Shown here one piece after another: positions 37,382 to 45,679 of a stretch of 64,000 bases of DNA. The notes under the pieces are model-generated. The model made no database searches and was not told the DNA's origin. It was given only the letters and a program-made list of their open reading frames with translations. Position numbers and translations under genes: made by a program. Numbering within the stretch: position 1 is the first letter of the stretch; the number at the start of each line of letters is the position of its first letter. The DNA is from Dryocola sp. LX212. Its GTDB lineage: Bacteria; Pseudomonadota; Gammaproteobacteria; Enterobacterales; Enterobacteriaceae. The stretch covers positions 2,790,001 to 2,854,000 of the forward strand of contig CP167917.1 of assembly GCA_041504365.1 (NCBI GenBank), written 5' to 3'.

Positions 37382-37708
37382 CTAAATAATTGTCGGACGG
37401 CGAAGGTCGTAGATGAGCATCGATACAGCAAAAGGAAGCTCTCCCTGCTTAAGCTTCTCTTCCTCCTCTGCACCACGATTCCTGTCCAGATATCCAAGCA
37501 GCACCAGCAACGCTGTTTGCATCCGGGTCAACGGTTCACCTTCAATAAGATCGTTATTTTCATCGACGACCTTATCGCGACTCCCTTGGATATACGCCAA
37601 CAGCGCAGCGCTTCCGCCTTGAATTTTTAACGTCAGGTCGGGATCACCGTAATCATCATCGATGCGTAAATGCATCTTCGCTTCTTCAAGCGTAACGAGT
37701 TCAATCAC
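37382..37708 (-). CDS. Head-tail connector (HK97 gp6-like)
   Basis: A 108-residue helical protein: LVTLEEAKMHLRIDDDYGDPDLTLKIQ, then ALLVLLGYLDRNRGAEEE and YDLRRPTII. This is the standard pattern of gp6/gp15-type adaptor rings that dock beneath the portal. It overlaps the upstream gene by four bases. Confidence 0.87.
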   Translation of the reverse strand: MIELVTLEEAKMHLRIDDDYGDPDLTLKIQGGSAALLAYIQGSRDKVVDENNDLIEGEPLTRMQTALLVLLGYLDRNRGAEEEEKLKQGELPFAVSMLIYDLRRPTII

Positions 37709-38598
37709 GTTTTATCCCTCCCGTCCCGTCCGCGCTTGGTCGCCAGCGTCCAGCCTTTCGATCCATTTTCACCTGGCTTATCTGTCGACTCTTCATCGCA
37801 GTGCCACATCGAACCACCCCAGGTGACCGTGTCGCCTCGTTTATACACATCACCAGACTTGAAGACGCCGCGATAAATCAGCGTAGGAATAGAGAAGGAT
37901 TTCGTTTCTACTGCACCACTGGCGCGCGTCACCGCTACCGTGAAATTCCTCTCATCAGAGTTTGTGACATCAATTCCAGATACGCCGTCAACAAGACATT
38001 CCCAGCCGCGCATGCCGTGCGTTTTTTCATACGCGCGCCACAGCCCTCCTGAGTGAGTTGCATAACTGCCGCGAGGATAACTCTTCTCTTCGTCAATGAA
38101 TGGCGACACCTCAAGCTGCAGGGCATCTCGTCCATCTGTACCATTTTTAGAGGGTTCTGGTTCTGGGAGAGCCTGCACCGCGGCGGTGACTAATGCGTTA
38201 ATGTCAGGAATCTCGGGAGCGGCTGGCACCTTAATTTCTGATACAGCTGTTTTAACCAGTTGTTCAAGCATCGGCTGAACATCTTCAGGGGATACGCTTT
38301 TACCTGGAGCCGGAGCGGGAAGCGCCTGCACCGCAGAAGCCACCAGCGCGTCGATGTCAGGAAGATCCGGGATTTCCGGCTCGGGAACCAGGGCTGCCGC
38401 TTCACGCGCTATAGCCGACAAATCTGGTTCCGGAGAGTCAACTATCTCCTGTAGTGATTTACTCAGACATGAAAATTTTTCTTCAAAAGCCTGTTGCTGT
38501 TGCTCCAGTTGCTTTGCAAAGCTTTCCCGGAGTAATGAAAGCACGCCGCTGATTTCTTCGGTGACGGCTTTAATTATTGCCAGTTCACGGTCATTCAT
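37705..38598 (-). CDS. Phage head protein with coiled coil and C-terminal carbohydrate-module-like domain
   Basis: A 297-residue protein between portal and connector. Residues 1-60 are a coiled coil. Residues 65-150 hold two repeats of EIPD-(L)-P-D-I-(D/N)-ALV-x-(S/T)-AVQALP followed by Pro-rich linker. The C-terminal region has GSYATHSGGLWRAYEKT and a second unit VYKRGDTVTWGGSMWHC, both similar to small aromatic-rich chitin- or glycan-binding modules. Found in some HK97-type phages. It may decorate the capsid; the binding partner is unknown. Confidence 0.6.
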   Translation of the reverse strand: MNDRELAIIKAVTEEISGVLSLLRESFAKQLEQQQQAFEEKFSCLSKSLQEIVDSPEPDLSAIAREAAALVPEPEIPDLPDIDALVASAVQALPAPAPGKSVSPEDVQPMLEQLVKTAVSEIKVPAAPEIPDINALVTAAVQALPEPEPSKNGTDGRDALQLEVSPFIDEEKSYPRGSYATHSGGLWRAYEKTHGMRGWECLVDGVSGIDVTNSDERNFTVAVTRASGAVETKSFSIPTLIYRGVFKSGDVYKRGDTVTWGGSMWHCDEESTDKPGENGSKGWTLATKRGRDGRDKT

Positions 38599-39941
38599 TT
38601 GGCAATCATTCCTCTGATCATGGCTTTCATTGCAGACAATTCGTCAGCAGAGAAAGCTTTACTGGCTGATTCTTCCTGCTGTTCTGGCTGCCGCGTGGAT
38701 GACGACTTGAACGGATCGTCAGATGCATCGCGCCGGGCCAGCGCCGGAAGGCTGTAGTTTTGCTGCTGAAGATAGAGCGCATCCCCACCATCGACGGGTG
38801 GCAGGTTTTCTTTTTTGCGCGCTTCGTTCGGGGTAAGAATGGTATTTTTCACCCCTTCGCCCAAAGTCTTCATGCGTCGCTCACTGTCCATACGCAGAAG
38901 CGAGCTGATATCAAGCTCAACGCCTTTACGACCATCAAGATCCAGAGCTTCATCCAGCAGCACTTCAATCGACTCGATAAGCACCTGCAGGCACTGCGAG
39001 TAATACTGTTGCTCAAGAGATTCAATGTTGTCGTAAGACGGCATCTCGCCCACGCCGACCTTGTACGCAGGAACGTGAAATGCAGAACAGCACATTTCAG
39101 CTGAAAGCTTTTGTTGCTCCACCGTCTGCGCATCGACCGCAGACATGGTCACCGCTTTATATTCAGCACCGCCTGACAGCAGGCCAGTCTTGCCAGCGTT
39201 TTCCCCTGTATAGCCGGTATCCCAATTAGTTTTTATCTCCCTGGCCTTTTCCTCACTGACAGAGCCGGGAATGGTAATAACACCACTCGGTTTGCCACCA
39301 TTTTTAAAGAAGAACGCAGAGCTTTCCAGAATGTGTTTGCCCTGCATAGCAGCCATACCGCAGGCATAAATTGGCGATACCCCGATCAGCGGATGGAACA
39401 GGCAGTTGAAGCGATCGTGGATAATTTCACGCGCCGGTACGGTGACCTGCGCCGGTAGTCCGCTGATGTTATCGGGGTTTATTTGATAAAAAACCGAGCC
39501 ATCCTCCGCCACAAGAGGCGTAACTTTGTTTGGGTCAAGAATACGTAATTCATTGATGGCGCCCGCAGCATTTTTAACCTTCATCACATACGTATTGCCG
39601 TGACAAAGTTTCGAGTTGATCCACGTTTCCAAAAACTGAATACGATTCTGGAAAGCATTCGGCTTTTTAAAAAGCTTATCTATTTTTGCGTCCTGCAAGT
39701 CTTTCCATACACCGTCTGAGCCTTTAGCCTTCAAAGCGGGAGGCATTTTGGATATGTCGCTGGCAATAAGAGAAATACAGGAAAACACAGCATAATAAGC
39801 CAGTACTGTCGGGTTGCTGACCTCCATATTTCGTTGCCAGGCACCTGCAAATGGTTCCCTGACCCAAGAAAAAATAGAGGTCCATCCCTGATTAGAGGGT
39901 TGCTGCAGCGCCTTCTCTTTCCGCTTAAAAAATCCCAACAT
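38595..39941 (-). CDS. Portal protein, HK97 family
   Basis: A 448-residue dodecameric ring subunit through which DNA enters the head. Diagnostic stretches: NPTVLAYYAVFSCISLIASDI near residue 45, LETWINSKLCHGNTYVMKV, REIIHDRFNCLFHPLIGVSPI and the C-terminal LLRMDSERRMKTLGEGVKN. It is followed with a four-base overlap by the next head gene. Confidence 0.93.
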   Translation of the reverse strand: MLGFFKRKEKALQQPSNQGWTSIFSWVREPFAGAWQRNMEVSNPTVLAYYAVFSCISLIASDISKMPPALKAKGSDGVWKDLQDAKIDKLFKKPNAFQNRIQFLETWINSKLCHGNTYVMKVKNAAGAINELRILDPNKVTPLVAEDGSVFYQINPDNISGLPAQVTVPAREIIHDRFNCLFHPLIGVSPIYACGMAAMQGKHILESSAFFFKNGGKPSGVITIPGSVSEEKAREIKTNWDTGYTGENAGKTGLLSGGAEYKAVTMSAVDAQTVEQQKLSAEMCCSAFHVPAYKVGVGEMPSYDNIESLEQQYYSQCLQVLIESIEVLLDEALDLDGRKGVELDISSLLRMDSERRMKTLGEGVKNTILTPNEARKKENLPPVDGGDALYLQQQNYSLPALARRDASDDPFKSSSTRQPEQQEESASKAFSADELSAMKAMIRGMIAK

Positions 39942-40110
39942 CAGCCGGCCCCCTCGTTATCTTTTTTCTTCTATTGCCACCAGCACGCCGGACGATTACG
40001 TATTCAGCCTTTTTAATCAAAACCAGTACCTTCGCGCACTGGTCATTCACGGTTTTTTCATCGCCAGGCAATGAGTCATGCGTTCGCTGAAGGTATTTGA
40101 TCCTTGCCAT
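39925..40110 (-). CDS. Small head-module protein between capsid and portal
   Basis: A 61-residue basic protein: MARIKYLQRTHDSLPGDEKTVNDQCAK... followed by YVIVRRAGG. The THD-S-PG-K-V pattern at the N-terminus occurs in short proteins at this place in many siphoviruses. Role unknown. It overlaps the portal start by 17 bases. A hairpin GGCGGGG/CCCCGCC lies just upstream. Confidence 0.6.
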   Translation of the reverse strand: MARIKYLQRTHDSLPGDEKTVNDQCAKVLVLIKKAEYVIVRRAGGNRRKKITRGPADVGIF

Positions 40111-40141
40111 AAATATGGCGGGGTTCCCCCCGCCCTCCGTT

Positions 40142-41509
40142 TTAGCTTGTCTGGCCTGAGCTATAGTTAACGCCGCTAATTACTGCAACGGCTGCTGTGC
40201 GTCTGCGCTGCCAGTTAATCCAACGTTCGGCACGAATTGCTACGCTGTTGGTCTGCCACATAGAAACTAACTCGACTCCTGTTGGAGTAACGCTATCACC
40301 GGTTGGCGCAGACTCCATTTCCAGTGATGCTTCGCTGGACATATCAACAGCTACACCACCTTCATCTGCCAGATAAATATCTGGGGCATTCATGAGGACA
40401 ATTTGGTTACCAACATATTGCGAAACAATCGCAGGGAGACCTTCATAGGTGCCACCGAACATTGTCATGTCAGGATATTCCTTAGCACCCAGAGGGGTTT
40501 TGCGTTTTGATAATGCCAGTGCAGTGGAGCTGGACATCAACCAGACGGCACCTGTTGGTTGTAGATCAGCAGCAATGAAAACTTCGAAAGCTGCAGTGCT
40601 ATCCGCATCCGGATCGCCAGTGCTCGGGATTGTTGTCGCACCATTGGTAATGGAGGCGGGAGAAATTCCAGCCTGAGCAGCTTTGGCTGGGTCCACGAAG
40701 TCTGTATCCAGTCGAGCAATTACCGACTCGGCCAGAGAGTTTCGAACCAGAACATCCGCCTTTGGATTTGAGAAGCGCAACAGCTCTTCAGTAAGAACAG
40801 AGATTGCTGCAACCTTTGAAAAACCGAAAGTGACTGTTTCAAAGTTAAATTTTGTCAGTGGTTTTGCTTTGCCCTGTCCTACCCATTGCGCCGCCCCACC
40901 AGACGTCTGCACCGGAATACGGATATTGAATGGAACTTCATGTAATGAAGGGATATTGCCAGTGCCAAACTGACCGATGATAGTTTTCGGACGCAGGAAT
41001 TCAACAAAATCTCCCGCAAATTCCTGATATTCGACAAGTGAACCAGCCCATTCTGGGTCGGTAGTCGTACCAGCACTTACCGCTGCTTTAAGTACATGGT
41101 GTAATTTCGTATCGTCGGGATATTTGTTCTTGGCAATCTGAAGAGCTTCAGATCGCACACCTTTTGCCGCCGCAAGGGATTTAGCTAATCGAGCAAAAGC
41201 GATGCCTTTTTCCAGTTTCTGCTCAACGCGAATAATACCAGGACCACGGTTGTCAACCGTGCTTACTGTTCCATTAGCGGCTTTGCTAACAGGAACAGCA
41301 GTGGCCGCCATGTTATTTTCAAGGTCACGCAGACGTTTGAGGTGTTCATCGACAGACTTCACTTCGGCGGAAACATTATCGTATTGCTCTGTTTCTTCGC
41401 TATCCAAAGTACGCCCCTCATCAGCGGCTTTACTCATAACGTCGCTAAGAGATGCTGCCAGCGCTGCACGCTTGTTTTCGAAGCTTTTAATTTGCTCGGA
41501 GAGATTCAT
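40142..41509 (-). CDS. Major capsid protein from internal start (predicted)
   Basis: In-frame ATG at 41509 within the fusion, preceded by TTAAAGGAAAAAAT, gives a 455-residue delta-domain plus capsid protein, the normal size of an HK97-type capsid precursor. This would supply hundreds of capsid subunits per few protease fusions. Predicted from the ribosome binding site and domain border only. Confidence 0.55.
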   Translation of the reverse strand: MNLSEQIKSFENKRAALAASLSDVMSKAADEGRTLDSEETEQYDNVSAEVKSVDEHLKRLRDLENNMAATAVPVSKAANGTVSTVDNRGPGIIRVEQKLEKGIAFARLAKSLAAAKGVRSEALQIAKNKYPDDTKLHHVLKAAVSAGTTTDPEWAGSLVEYQEFAGDFVEFLRPKTIIGQFGTGNIPSLHEVPFNIRIPVQTSGGAAQWVGQGKAKPLTKFNFETVTFGFSKVAAISVLTEELLRFSNPKADVLVRNSLAESVIARLDTDFVDPAKAAQAGISPASITNGATTIPSTGDPDADSTAAFEVFIAADLQPTGAVWLMSSSTALALSKRKTPLGAKEYPDMTMFGGTYEGLPAIVSQYVGNQIVLMNAPDIYLADEGGVAVDMSSEASLEMESAPTGDSVTPTGVELVSMWQTNSVAIRAERWINWQRRRTAAVAVISGVNYSSGQTS

Positions 41510-42079
41510 ATTTTTTCCTTTAATTTCGATAGTTTTTTTTGCTGTAGCGCCAGCAGATGGTGTTGTTGTGACCACCAGTTTTTCATTGCCTGACGCGGCG
41601 AAAAACTGACGGTCGAAAGATTTAACGGTCTGGATGGAACACTCGGCGTTTGCCGGGATAGTCACAGCGGACACTTCCAGAAGGTCCCATTTAATGAAAC
41701 GTACGCCGCCCTCATCCAGGTAGGAGTACTCCTTGGGAAGGAAGCCGATCGATAAGCCACGAACCAACCCGGCTTTGATAGAAGCCCATGCCTCATCAAG
41801 CCTCGCGGCAAGCTGTGACGGCATGTCCGGGGTAGGCTTCGCCAGCTTTGCTGTGATCTGCATCCCCTCCTTGACCATCTTCGGGGTACAGGTCCCAATA
41901 GGTTGAGAGCGGTCGTGTTGCCACAGGAAGGGAGTTTCACTTCGATAGGTCGCCCCGCCTGATTCCAGAATGTCACCGTCTCGATCGGGAGAAGGAGTAG
42001 AGGCAATGCCGGTAATAATCCGTTCATCCTCGTTAACCGACTTCACCGTCATGAGAGTGCAGGCGCGTTTAAACGTCAT
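40142..42079 (-). CDS. Prohead protease-major capsid protein fusion
   Basis: A 645-residue protein combining two normally separate HK97-type proteins. Residues 1-150 are the prohead protease, with catalytic His55 (FLWQHDRSQP) and Ser110 (GLSIGF). From Met191 (MNLSEQIKSFENKRAALAAS) comes the coiled-coil delta/scaffolding domain, and from about 300 the HK97-fold capsid (AGSLVEYQEFAGDFVEFLRP, ISVLTEELLRFSNPKADV, ending with WQTNSVAIRAERWINW). Met191 has its own ribosome binding site, AAGGA 6 bases upstream (start 41509), so free capsid protein of 455 residues may be made from inside the gene. Confidence 0.9.
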   Translation of the reverse strand: MTFKRACTLMTVKSVNEDERIITGIASTPSPDRDGDILESGGATYRSETPFLWQHDRSQPIGTCTPKMVKEGMQITAKLAKPTPDMPSQLAARLDEAWASIKAGLVRGLSIGFLPKEYSYLDEGGVRFIKWDLLEVSAVTIPANAECSIQTVKSFDRQFFAASGNEKLVVTTTPSAGATAKKTIEIKGKNMNLSEQIKSFENKRAALAASLSDVMSKAADEGRTLDSEETEQYDNVSAEVKSVDEHLKRLRDLENNMAATAVPVSKAANGTVSTVDNRGPGIIRVEQKLEKGIAFARLAKSLAAAKGVRSEALQIAKNKYPDDTKLHHVLKAAVSAGTTTDPEWAGSLVEYQEFAGDFVEFLRPKTIIGQFGTGNIPSLHEVPFNIRIPVQTSGGAAQWVGQGKAKPLTKFNFETVTFGFSKVAAISVLTEELLRFSNPKADVLVRNSLAESVIARLDTDFVDPAKAAQAGISPASITNGATTIPSTGDPDADSTAAFEVFIAADLQPTGAVWLMSSSTALALSKRKTPLGAKEYPDMTMFGGTYEGLPAIVSQYVGNQIVLMNAPDIYLADEGGVAVDMSSEASLEMESAPTGDSVTPTGVELVSMWQTNSVAIRAERWINWQRRRTAAVAVISGVNYSSGQTS

Positions 42080-42097
42080 TTATCTGCCTCCAGAAAC

Positions 42098-42119
42098 GAA
42101 AAAACCCGCCGGAGCGGGT
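42098..42119 (-). terminator. Intrinsic terminator between terminase and capsid genes
   Basis: ACCCGC-TCC-GGCGGGTTTTTTCG on the minus strand, immediately before the protease-capsid gene. Confidence 0.8.
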
Positions 42120-42137
42120 CATAAACTGACGTGTATG

Positions 42138-43796
42138 TCATATGAAAAATACCTGGTAATCCTGTTTCTTCGCTTCCGGGTTAAGAGCCATCAGCGACAC
42201 GGCGTTAAATAAGGCCATCAGGGGGTCTATTTTCCCCTTCCCGCTGGCCTGCTTAGTAATCAGGATAGCATTCCCTTTAGGTTCAACGCGGGCATTACCC
42301 ACGCACCAGGCCATCATTGGCTGGCCGCCGTGAATTAGTACACCTTCGGCCAGTTTTCTCTCAGTCGTTTTGATTGAACCACCCAGGCGCCAGCCCTGGC
42401 TGATGCCTACCACACTTTCCGCCGGTATCTCTACTTCGGTTAGCGCATCCAGAATCGAACCAACCCCTGACGGGTCAATGCCGATCTTGTCGAGCAATTC
42501 GGCTTCGTGAATGCGACCCACCAGCTCAGCCAGCTGGTCAGTATCCTCCCCGACGAACTCAACGATGGTCAGATCCCCGTCTTTCTGAAACCCCAAAAGA
42601 CGCGATGCTTCACTTTTACGACGCTCGAGCACAATTTTATGCGCCCAGGCATGGCACCAGCACAACCACTCGCGGGTATCTTTGTCGCGACCAATAGCAG
42701 AGAGTCCCAGCAAGTCATCCAGGCCGCCGCCGTCTATCCCGACGGTAATAACCTCAGCACGCCGCAGAATATCCTCGAAGGATACTGCCTGCACCTGTTG
42801 CTCCCAGAAATCGACCCCGGCCCAGCGATCACTTCGGAGGTTTAGGCCGATTTCAATATTGAGATGCTTAGCCAGGAATTGCTGCAGTGTGCCGTCAGTT
42901 TTGGACTGATTCTTCCGCAACTGGTCCTCAAGCCACTCAGCGCTGACCGAACGCCCCATGTTTGGGTTTGTTATGTAGAAATTCTCAGGAAGCAGATACT
43001 GCTTTTTCTCCACCATTGATTCCGGGAATTCATAAAGAACGCCCAGCGTTTTGGGGTCGTGAATCTTCCCGTCTCTGACGTCTCGCCAGTACTGAAGCTT
43101 CTCTTTGAATACACCGGCAGGCGGTTCGTCACTTTGCGTAGTCAGGAAGATCACCCAACCTTCTTCACGGGACACCTGCCCGCCGAGTGCTTCCATAAAC
43201 ATGGCTTCAGCATTTTGCCGCTTGCCGAACAACCAGAGCTCATCAACAAGTATCCTGCCGGCCTTTTTACCGGAAACCGTATCGGTATCGGCTGCCACAA
43301 CTTTTAGGGTATTGCGCGTCACCCTGTGGGTGATAGTCCTGATGTGGTCCTGCACCTGGAACATATCCGACAACTCGTCGTCGGCACGAATCATCCCGGC
43401 CGCCGGTTTAAAGCTGTTGTCCGCGACTTCTTTAGTTGGTGCCAGAATCAGATGCTCTTCATCTTCTCGCCAGCAGAGGATAACCGCCGTCAGCATAATG
43501 CCCGCGGCAATGGTTGATTTTGTGTTTTTCTTCGAGATAAGCAGACCATATTCTCGGATCAGTTGCTTTCCCGTCTCGGCTTCATATCCGCCAAAAATAG
43601 CTTTTACGTAATCGAAAACCCAGGGTTCCGAGCACTCGCCAAAAGTCGGCTTACCCGGTAGATCTGATACCCGGAGTTCTTTAAAAATGCCCAGGGCGTA
43701 TTCGGCCTGCTCTGGAAATATCGGGGGTGGAATAATCGAAGCCTTTTCGACCAGCCTGTTCTCCCAGTCGAGGCAGGCCGTGGTCCATTCAGCCAT
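42138..43796 (-). CDS. Terminase large subunit
   Basis: A 552-residue packaging motor of the Terminase_1 type. The Walker A-like motif is LLISKKNTKST (about residue 90), Walker B RILVDELWLFGK (about 182), and the RNase H-like nuclease begins VITVGIDGGGLDDLLGL (about 360), with further acidic residues in GIDPSGVG. It cuts and packages concatemeric DNA. The start lies 3 bases beyond the small subunit stop. Confidence 0.93.
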   Translation of the reverse strand: MAEWTTACLDWENRLVEKASIIPPPIFPEQAEYALGIFKELRVSDLPGKPTFGECSEPWVFDYVKAIFGGYEAETGKQLIREYGLLISKKNTKSTIAAGIMLTAVILCWREDEEHLILAPTKEVADNSFKPAAGMIRADDELSDMFQVQDHIRTITHRVTRNTLKVVAADTDTVSGKKAGRILVDELWLFGKRQNAEAMFMEALGGQVSREEGWVIFLTTQSDEPPAGVFKEKLQYWRDVRDGKIHDPKTLGVLYEFPESMVEKKQYLLPENFYITNPNMGRSVSAEWLEDQLRKNQSKTDGTLQQFLAKHLNIEIGLNLRSDRWAGVDFWEQQVQAVSFEDILRRAEVITVGIDGGGLDDLLGLSAIGRDKDTREWLCWCHAWAHKIVLERRKSEASRLLGFQKDGDLTIVEFVGEDTDQLAELVGRIHEAELLDKIGIDPSGVGSILDALTEVEIPAESVVGISQGWRLGGSIKTTERKLAEGVLIHGGQPMMAWCVGNARVEPKGNAILITKQASGKGKIDPLMALFNAVSLMALNPEAKKQDYQVFFI

Positions 43797-43799
43797 AGA

Positions 43800-44261
43800 T
43801 TACCCCTTATTATTCACGACAAGCTTAGGCGGTGCCATCGCACCAAATTTGCTGGCCCCTGCTGCTATCTTGGCCGCAGCGTTACGGGCGTCTTTTTTCC
43901 CGCCCTCTCCCTTCTTCGGATGGATATAAGGCAGCATGGCCTTTGCTGCGTCTTTTCTGACGTCAGTATCCTCGGAGAGATCGTTCATTACTGATTTTAA
44001 AAATTCGAGCGGGTCATCGAAATTCCCGGACAGATTGTTAACAACCGGCGGTGGGGTTTTCGGCTCGGCGGCTGAGACTTCTACAGCGGTTTCCGGAACA
44101 CGCTTCTTCTTCATAAACGCGATGACATCCGGGTCTTTAGCCAGCTGCGAACCCTTGGAACGCGCGGATTTCTCAGAATAACCAGCCTCTATAGCAGCGG
44201 CAGTCTGAGTTGAGCCGGACATCAGCGCGATAGCAAACTTGCGCTTCTGTCCTGTTAACAT
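43800..44261 (-). CDS. Terminase small subunit
   Basis: A 153-residue DNA-recognition subunit. MLTGQKRKFAIALMSGSTQTAAAIEAGYSEKSARSKGSQL carries the N-terminal HTH (by position: residues 1-40), followed by a helical oligomerisation part and a Lys-rich tail. The ATG at 44261 has GGAGG about 8 bases upstream. The gap 44262-44364 between it and the HNH gene has a C-rich run and is a reasonable place for cos, but no site can be assigned. Confidence 0.87.
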   Translation of the reverse strand: MLTGQKRKFAIALMSGSTQTAAAIEAGYSEKSARSKGSQLAKDPDVIAFMKKKRVPETAVEVSAAEPKTPPPVVNNLSGNFDDPLEFLKSVMNDLSEDTDVRKDAAKAMLPYIHPKKGEGGKKDARNAAAKIAAGASKFGAMAPPKLVVNNKG

Positions 44262-44364
44262 GTTTACACCCTCCAAAAGGGGATTTTTTCTGCGCGTGAG
44301 AGGGGGCGTGGTGTCCAGCGCATTTTGGGTTTACTTTTGTTGATACCCCCCCACCCTTTACATG

Positions 44365-44733
44365 TCAAATAACGACCGTATCGAGGCCGTCACGACACTC
44401 AGGAACCCTATGCTTCATGGCTTCCTCATCGGGCTGACCAGTTGATGCTTCGCGTGCTGACTTGGCCGTGTGGCATTCAGTGCAAATGGTCCAGAGATTG
44501 GTTTCGTCATTGTTCCCGCCGAACTGTAGGGCGACGCGGTGATCAAGCTGGCTGTCATACAGGTCAACTACTCGCTTGCACATGCAGCAATGTCCGCCGT
44601 CGCGCTTGTAGACCCTCCGTTTCATCCCAACCCTGGCACTACCGCTGATGCGCCGATGCTCGCCATACACTGGCTTGAGTCGTCGCGTTTCAATCGCTTT
44701 GAGTCGTGGTTGTAACGTTGTGAGCTTTGCCAT
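44365..44733 (-). CDS. HNH endonuclease
   Basis: A 122-residue HNH protein. CCMCKR, LDHRVALQFGG and NLWTICTECHTAKSARE show the zinc cysteines and the catalytic HNH core. HNH proteins next to terminase genes assist cos cleavage in HK97-type phages. GGAGG precedes the start; it overlaps the end of the upstream glycosyltransferase by 44 bases. Confidence 0.88.
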   Translation of the reverse strand: MAKLTTLQPRLKAIETRRLKPVYGEHRRISGSARVGMKRRVYKRDGGHCCMCKRVVDLYDSQLDHRVALQFGGNNDETNLWTICTECHTAKSAREASTGQPDEEAMKHRVPECRDGLDTVVI

Positions 44734-45313
44734 TTAACCTCCAGGCTTTACGCCTTTCCAGGCGTGGCATGTTGTCCTTCGGCTTCTCAGCAAGCATGCC
44801 ATCAGCATGGTCAACGAGTGAGTAGCATGGGTAGAGCACAGGACCACCGTAAGCATCGCCGACGGCATAGTCAGCCGCTTTGCTGTGGTTCCATCTTGAT
44901 AAGACTTTGGCGAGGTGCTGCGGCGGTATGCTGTAGCAGACGCCATGAATAAGCCGGGGGATCGTAATGTAGTCAGTTCGGTTCTTATCAGACAGCACCA
45001 GCTTCGTAGCTATCTCGAGCTGATACTGCGGTGGGCGACCGGTTCCCAAATAAAAGCTGATAAGGGTTTCGGGGAATCTGGATAGCCATTCGTTGGCTAA
45101 CTCAGCAAAGCCACTAACGGGGGTCGCATCATCTTCCAGAACTACAACGCGACTATCCTGCTCTTCTGCCCAGACTAAAGCACGACGATGATTCCAGTTT
45201 GCACCGTGTTCTGCTTCATCAATAAGTAGGTGAGCACCAAGCAATGCTGCAAGGTTGGTCGCCATTTCACGGCGTGAATGATGACCTACTACCACGAATT
45301 TTATATCGATCAT
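44690..45313 (-). CDS. Glycosyltransferase-like protein (GT25-type)
   Basis: A 207-residue protein with a GT-A-like core: IKFVVVGHHSRREMA at the start and VVVLEDDATPVSGF, which resembles the DxD-containing strand of family 25 transferases (about residues 55-68). Also GVCYSIPPQHLAKVL and VGDAYGGPVLYPCYSLVDH near the end. It precedes the HNH and terminase genes. With the second transferase at 45680-47143 it may modify a virion protein, phage DNA or surface sugar; the acceptor is unknown. Confidence 0.65.
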   Translation of the reverse strand: MIDIKFVVVGHHSRREMATNLAALLGAHLLIDEAEHGANWNHRRALVWAEEQDSRVVVLEDDATPVSGFAELANEWLSRFPETLISFYLGTGRPPQYQLEIATKLVLSDKNRTDYITIPRLIHGVCYSIPPQHLAKVLSRWNHSKAADYAVGDAYGGPVLYPCYSLVDHADGMLAEKPKDNMPRLERRKAWRLNGKAHNVTTTTQSD

Positions 45314-45330
45314 GATTGACCTTTCAGCTC

Positions 45331-45358
45331 ACAATAAAAAAGGCCGCCTTAGCGACCT
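45331..45358 (-). terminator. Intrinsic terminator before the GT25-type gene
   Basis: AGGTCGC-TAA-GGCGGCCTTTTTTATTG on the minus strand (one G-U pair in the stem), in the late operon. Confidence 0.75.
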
Positions 45359-45363
45359 TTTCT

Positions 45364-45576
45364 TTATTCTGGATATATCAACGGCATCCAGTGGGTTATC
45401 TTTTCAGACCCGGAATCAACGAATGCCTGCGTTCTTTGCCAGTACGTTCCCATGCAGGTTAATTTGAACACGTCTCCGGTATCGCTAAGCGCTATTACTT
45501 CAGCGGACCACCTATCTTTTTTGCTTTCTGGCAACCTATCTTCAACGCTTATCCACTGGCTTTTATCAATGCCCAT
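45364..45576 (-). CDS. DUF551 protein
   Basis: A 70-residue protein: QWISVEDRLPE near the start and KITHWMPLIYPE at the end are the two hallmarks of DUF551, a frequent phage family of unknown function. A second DUF551 domain is found in the early-left protein at 61856-62554. A long-stem hairpin precedes it. Confidence 0.82.
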   Translation of the reverse strand: MGIDKSQWISVEDRLPESKKDRWSAEVIALSDTGDVFKLTCMGTYWQRTQAFVDSGSEKITHWMPLIYPE

Positions 45577-45605
45577 AACAACCTCGTCTTAGTTGCTCGT
45601 CAAAG

Positions 45606-45661
45606 AATGAGTGGCAGGCGATGACGATGTCGCTTTTCAGGAGCTACCCTAGCCACTCATT
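45606..45661 (-). promoter_or_regulatory. Long-stem hairpin in the leader of the DUF551 gene
   Basis: Exact 10-base inverted repeat AATGAGTGGC / GCCACTCATT enclosing 36 bases. It lies 30 bases upstream of the start codon. It is one of four similar leaders in the prophage. Confidence 0.5.
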
Positions 45662-45679
45662 TATTATTTCACATCTGTA

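Noticed and set aside
38096..38405. Repeat units as a possible CRISPR array
   Set aside because: The repetition is a protein-level Pro-rich repeat in a head gene; there are no regular repeat-spacer units. No CRISPR array or cas gene was seen in the window.
44262..44364. A defined cos site between HNH and the small terminase gene
   Set aside because: The location is plausible, but no sequence feature visible by eye identifies the cut site.
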